Shown here: in pieces, positions 21,468-24,072 of the stretch
How positions within the stretch are numbered: position 1 is the first letter of the stretch
How the letters are laid out: each line of letters starts with the position of its first letter
Source of the DNA: a virus
IMG/VR virus record: IMGVR_UViG_3300044618_001302
Coordinates: 1-24,072 of that record
Reading direction: 5' to 3' (one strand)
DNA: 24,072 nucleotides
Notes under the pieces: generated by a model
Told to the model about the DNA's origin: nothing
What the model saw: only the letters and a program-made list of their open reading frames with translations
Database searches by the model: none
Program-made: the position numbers and the translations under genes

Positions 21468-21694
21468 TTTACCAGTCCTTTTTCTTTCGCATATGCAAGT
21501 ATTGCCGCATGCACATCGTTGATAGACATTACGACAACCTCGCCAGGGGTTACGGCCCACCCACCCACTTTAATGTGCTGCCCGCGCCCGTCATCTGCGA
21601 GGCGATAGTAGCCTCTATCGCCAGCTTCTGTATCGTAGAAGCGTATGTTATACTCTTCTGAAATAGTAACACTGCCTCTCTCATATTGGTCCAT
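21464..21694 (-). CDS. Tandem small paralogue, DxxxAIxxYA type, copy 3 (76 aa)
   Basis: ATG 21694 follows AAGAGGTAGAT, which overlaps the upstream stop. MDQYERGSVTISEEYNIRFY and a strand-rich body lead to GEVVVMSINDVHAAILAYAK. It shares the order 'strand IRxY ... PVVxxxxDLxxAIxxYAxxK' with the genes at 21697 and 21925. No known domain. The helix AILAYAKEKG ends the protein. The function is unknown. Confidence 0.7.
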   Translation of the reverse strand: MDQYERGSVTISEEYNIRFYDTEAGDRGYYRLADDGRGQHIKVGGWAVTPGEVVVMSINDVHAAILAYAKEKGLVK

Positions 21695-21696
21695 AT

Positions 21697-21912
21697 CTAC
21701 CTCTTACTAGTAGCATAAGCAGTGATGGCTTTGTGTAAGTCTTGTGTTGTGAGAATTACAGGCTCATCATCGGCTACGTCGTTACCCCCTTGCTCGGCGT
21801 AGGTACAAAACCCGCCAGGATTAATGTGGAAGTAACCACTAGGGCCACCCACATAAATACGAATGATTTTGTCAGCAATGGTTATCTGGCCCATTAGATA
21901 TCTGTCACTCAT
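21697..21912 (-). CDS. Tandem small paralogue, DxxxAIxxYA type, copy 2 (71 aa)
   Basis: ATG 21912 follows GCGAGGTATAC. IRIYVGGPSGYFHINPGGF then DDEPVILTTQDLHKAITAYA and TSKR. Its 3' end shares the exact 17-nt sequence CTTACTAGTAGCATAAG with the next gene's 3' end (21703-21719 and 21943-21959), showing recent duplication. The function is unknown. Confidence 0.72.
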   Translation of the reverse strand: MSDRYLMGQITIADKIIRIYVGGPSGYFHINPGGFCTYAEQGGNDVADDEPVILTTQDLHKAITAYATSKR

Positions 21913-21924
21913 GTATACCTCGCT

Positions 21925-22161
21925 TTAGTGTAGTGTTCGACCCTTACTAGTAGCATAAGAGAAAATTGCTTGGTATAAGTCATGTGATGACATCACCACT
22001 GGTTCCATCGGCGTTATTTCGCGGGCCGGATCGCCGGGTACGCACTTGGTTAGTGCAATACCTGCAGCGCCCAAAGTAATGTAGTGATCCCGCGTATAGA
22101 TGCGAATTAGTTCTTCTTCCCCTACTGTGCAAGTCACATCACACGCTGAATACTCTTTCAT
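21925..22161 (-). CDS. Tandem small paralogue, DxxxAIxxYA type, copy 1 (78 aa)
   Basis: ATG 22161 overlaps the deaminase stop (ATGA) and follows TTGGAGCATAC. GEEELIRIYTRDHYITLGAA then MEPVVMSSHDLYQAIFSYAT and SKGRTLH. Closest to copy 2 at protein and DNA level. The function is unknown. Confidence 0.72.
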   Translation of the reverse strand: MKEYSACDVTCTVGEEELIRIYTRDHYITLGAAGIALTKCVPGDPAREITPMEPVVMSSHDLYQAIFSYATSKGRTLH

Positions 22162-22457
22162 GTATGCTCCAATCTCTTGATGTTTGCCTTCTTAATAACT
22201 TCCATGCAAGAGGGGCAGGGCTTTGCCAGCATTGGTCTACCATCAGCAGACCAGCGTGAGACGAATAGGGAGTGGGCTTTAGACCAATCACATTTCAGCA
22301 ATGCCGCCACTTCAGCATGCAAGAATATTCGGGCAGGGGTGCCTACCTTCTTAGATGCCCATGCTTGAAGGGGGTGAGTTTTGACATAGGAGTTCTGCCC
22401 CACGGCCAACACCCTCCCCCTCTTATCCTTAACCACCGCTGTAATCACCGGGCGCAT
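22158..22457 (-). CDS. Cytidine/deoxycytidylate deaminase-fold protein (99 aa)
   Basis: Zinc motifs are complete: LHAEVAALLKC (46-56) supplies HAE (His47, Glu49) and KPCPSCMEVIKKANI supplies PCxxC (Cys81, Cys84). The N-terminus (ITAVVKDKRGRVLAVGQNSY) is the usual first strand pair. The protein stops soon after the PCxxC helix, as short phage deaminases do. The substrate (dCMP, cytidine or other) cannot be told. dCMP deaminases usually have an extra N-terminal zinc-binding region that is absent here. It would feed dUMP/dTTP supply or modify nucleotides. ATG 22457 lies 29 nt inside the upstream gene, with a poor ribosome binding site. Confidence 0.82.
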   Translation of the reverse strand: MRPVITAVVKDKRGRVLAVGQNSYVKTHPLQAWASKKVGTPARIFLHAEVAALLKCDWSKAHSLFVSRWSADGRPMLAKPCPSCMEVIKKANIKRLEHT

Positions 22458-22656
22458 CGCGTGCCATAGCCTTTAGGGCTGCTATTAGTTGGTAATGATT
22501 GATTGTGATAACGATGTCACAATCCCCGGGTTGGAGCCCAGTCGTGACAGGCGCCCCAGTTTCGCTAGAATAAATATACCTACGAAAACCATCATCACTA
22601 CTATACTCAATGAATAGTGCGTTATCTTCAGTGAGTGCAATTTTATAGCAGGGCAT
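22429..22656 (-). CDS. Small protein (75 aa), possible fourth member of the paralogue cluster
   Basis: ATG 22656 (MPCYKIALTEDNALFIEYSS) has only a weak AGG upstream. DNALFIEYSSDDGFRRYIYS, GLQPGDCDIVITINHYQLIA and ALKAMARDAPG resemble the order seen in the 21464-22161 genes (FIEY like IRIY; DIVITINHYQLIAALKAMA like PVVMSSHDLYQAIFSYA). I therefore regard it as a distant member separated by the deaminase. The function is unknown. Confidence 0.6.
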   Translation of the reverse strand: MPCYKIALTEDNALFIEYSSDDGFRRYIYSSETGAPVTTGLQPGDCDIVITINHYQLIAALKAMARDAPGDYSGG

Positions 22657-22700
22657 AGAGCGCCTATTAAGAAGAGGGCAGGGGCACAAGGCCCCCGTGG

Positions 22701-22802
22701 TTACCAATGCACGATGATTGCAATGAGGAGTGCCGTGATTGTGGCGGCTAGGCAAACCTCCACAAACAAAGACCATTTACGTGGCAGGAATAGGCGCCAC
22801 AT
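22701..22802 (-). CDS. Single-pass membrane miniprotein (33 aa)
   Basis: MWRLFLPRKWSLFVEV then CLAATITALLIAIIVHW. The ATG overlaps the AAA+ gene stop (TGATG), with GAGGAAGTGTG upstream. A positively charged, Trp-containing N-terminus and a ~20-residue hydrophobic helix indicate a cytoplasmic-side-in single-span peptide. Downstream, 22657-22700 has a hairpin GGGGC-CTTGT-GCCCC without a clear U-tract and no gene. The function is unknown. Confidence 0.55.
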   Translation of the reverse strand: MWRLFLPRKWSLFVEVCLAATITALLIAIIVHW

Positions 22803-23860
22803 CACACTTCCTCGCCAAACACCTTGCGGTAGATTTCCGAGACAGCTTTCTTGTCATCATCATGCAGCTTTTGCATGTAGGCTACCCGGAAGGCATGACC
22901 TTGCGAGTAACGCCCCATCTTGCGACCCCAATTGATGAGGGTACGAGGGCTCATGGTGAGGCCCAGTTTACCGCTGTCATACGCACTGCGCACTAGACCC
23001 GCCATCTTCACCATATCCTGAGCCAGTGCCTTCGGCACGCTGGTGCGGCTAGTGATGATGGATACTTCGTGAGTGGCACTCAGGTAGTCCAGCCGGATCG
23101 TATTAGTAAAGCGGTCAATGGTGGCAGTGTTTTGCACGCCTACACCATTGAATGCACCCGTGGTGTCACCCTGGCCCACCGTGTTACCGGCAAAGACAAG
23201 GCGGAAATTATCATGGGGGACGCATGTGCGGTCAGCACTGGTGCCCGGCTTCTCTTTCAGGTAGAGATAACCACCATCTTCCAGCAGGTTTTGCATGCCC
23301 ATTGCAATTTCTGCGGGCATCAGTTCCCACTCGTCAACAAGGCATACAGCACCATACTTGACAGCTTCAGTGATGGCACCATCGCGCCACACAGTGGCCC
23401 CGCCTTCGACAACAAGCGTGCCAAAGAGTGAGGCACTCTCCACATCACCGGACATATTGATGCGGATGAAGGGCCTATTCAACATGGCGCATACATACTT
23501 CACCATCGAACTTTTCCCGCTGCCCGTAGGGCCTGTGAGAAGAGTCTTGTCGTTATCCTCAATGCCAGCAACAAGTAGTGCCGCCTCCTCATTTTGCACT
23601 ACATAATCAGGATCAACAGTGGGCACAAGGCGGGCAATTTCGGGATTGCTATTAGTAGGTAGCACAGTGACAGCGAAATCACCGAATGATGGCACGTAAC
23701 CAAACACATCAGAAAACTTGGTAGCACCCTTCGGAATGCTAACCTTCGGCACTTCCGGTGCAGTCTTCTCTACCTTTTTCTTGGTGGCAGGTACCTCAGC
23801 AGCACCCTTGTCAGTAATCTCGCGGAGCTTTGCGAGGAGTTCAGCAGCGACTTCAGCCAT
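22802..23860 (-). CDS. AAA+ ATPase of the CobS/MoxR (AAA_5) type
   Basis: 352 residues. Charged, Lys-rich N-terminal ~45 residues, then LLTGPTGSGKSSMV (107-120, Walker A), VCLVDEWEL (172-180, Walker B, Asp176 Glu177), FAGNTVG (sensor 1, Asn226) and TMSPRTLINWG (sensor 2 region). This is the CobS-like / MoxR family that works with a VWA-domain partner; the next gene upstream encodes one. In cells CobS-CobT help insert cobalt into B12; in phages the pair is often annotated CobS/CobT but its role is unproven. ATG 23860 is preceded by AAGGAAATTTAATC. Confidence 0.85.
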   Translation of the reverse strand: MAEVAAELLAKLREITDKGAAEVPATKKKVEKTAPEVPKVSIPKGATKFSDVFGYVPSFGDFAVTVLPTNSNPEIARLVPTVDPDYVVQNEEAALLVAGIEDNDKTLLTGPTGSGKSSMVKYVCAMLNRPFIRINMSGDVESASLFGTLVVEGGATVWRDGAITEAVKYGAVCLVDEWELMPAEIAMGMQNLLEDGGYLYLKEKPGTSADRTCVPHDNFRLVFAGNTVGQGDTTGAFNGVGVQNTATIDRFTNTIRLDYLSATHEVSIITSRTSVPKALAQDMVKMAGLVRSAYDSGKLGLTMSPRTLINWGRKMGRYSQGHAFRVAYMQKLHDDDKKAVSEIYRKVFGEEV

Positions 23861-23862
23861 GA

Positions 23863-24072
23863 TTAAATTTCCTTATCAAGAATAGAAAGAATAGAACTAG
23901 ATAGGTCTTCGACCCTATTAAGAACAACATTCTTGGTGTAATATTTCTTGACATTGCTGTCTAGGATGCCCACACCATAGATGGATGCAGCTTTACCTTT
24001 CTCAATGGATTCCACTACATGCTTAGTGTAGCCCGTAACATCACCAGCCCAATCCCGGCCAGCGGGGCTACC
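23863..24072 (-). CDS. VWA-domain (CobT-like) protein, C-terminal end only (runs off window)
   Basis: 69 residues plus stop, open at the right edge. It reads GSPAGRDWAGDVTGYTKHVV ... ASIYGVGILDSNVKKYYTKN then VVLNRVEDLSSSILSILDKE. The block YGVGI..SNVKKYY....VV..VEDL...IL is the last strand-helix of VWA domains in CobT-type partners of AAA+ ATPases. The gene overlaps nothing and is separated by 2 nt from the AAA+ gene, so the two are an operon pair. The MIDAS residues lie upstream, outside the window. Confidence 0.75.
   Translation of the reverse strand, partial: GSPAGRDWAGDVTGYTKHVVESIEKGKAASIYGVGILDSNVKKYYTKNVVLNRVEDLSSSILSILDKEI

Noticed and set aside
22679-22705. Hairpin GGGGC-CTTGT-GCCCC as a terminator after the 33-residue gene
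   Set aside because: The stem is only five pairs and no U-tract follows on either strand; left as a note only.

Overview
This 24 kb window is a stretch of a double-stranded DNA bacteriophage genome. Two gene blocks point at each other. Positions 1-6033 read rightward and hold late genes: two large virion proteins and a lysis cassette. Positions 6082-24072 read leftward and hold replication and nucleotide-metabolism genes mixed with many tiny genes. A strong GC-rich hairpin at 6055-6075 lies where the blocks meet. Genes are almost gapless, with ATGA, GTGA and TAATG overlaps and purine-rich ribosome binding sites. There is no ribosomal RNA, complete tRNA or bacterial housekeeping gene. The M15 peptidase endolysin, the T7-like polymerase and primase, and the two GC-rich inserts that look proteobacterial suggest a Gram-negative host. 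That is inference.

Rightward block: the C-terminal part of a giant internal virion (ejection-type) protein, open at the left edge; a 786-residue helical internal protein; an M15 peptidase endolysin; a small basic protein; and a holin.

Leftward block, right to left: the end of a VWA (CobT-like) protein and its AAA+ (CobS/MoxR-like) partner; a 33-residue membrane peptide; a cluster of about 75-residue paralogues around a cytidine-deaminase-fold protein; a T7-type primase; three about 65-residue paralogues; a DnaB/T7 gp4-type helicase with a 334-residue intein in its P-loop; two small proteins; a family A DNA polymerase; an OB-fold (SSB-like) protein; a Cas4/RecB-type Fe-S nuclease; two GC-rich foreign genes; a metallophosphoesterase; several tiny genes; an HNH endonuclease; a MazG-like pyrophosphohydrolase; an adenosylcobalamin-dependent (class II) ribonucleotide reductase; then small genes including a DUF3310 protein.

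The reductase gene is split by an 816-nt group I intron. It sits inside the codon of the catalytic cysteine (NPC motif) and carries a LAGLIDADG endonuclease. I located the splice sites to the base. Reductase, MazG and deaminase would manage the dNTP pool; polymerase, primase, helicase, OB-fold protein and nuclease would form the replisome. The most unusual points are two splicing elements placed exactly in catalytic motifs, families of tandem small paralogues, a mosaic GC-rich insertion zone at 13.36-14.15 kb with shared junction sequences, and a recurring TTACTAGTAA-like palindrome confined to the leftward block.
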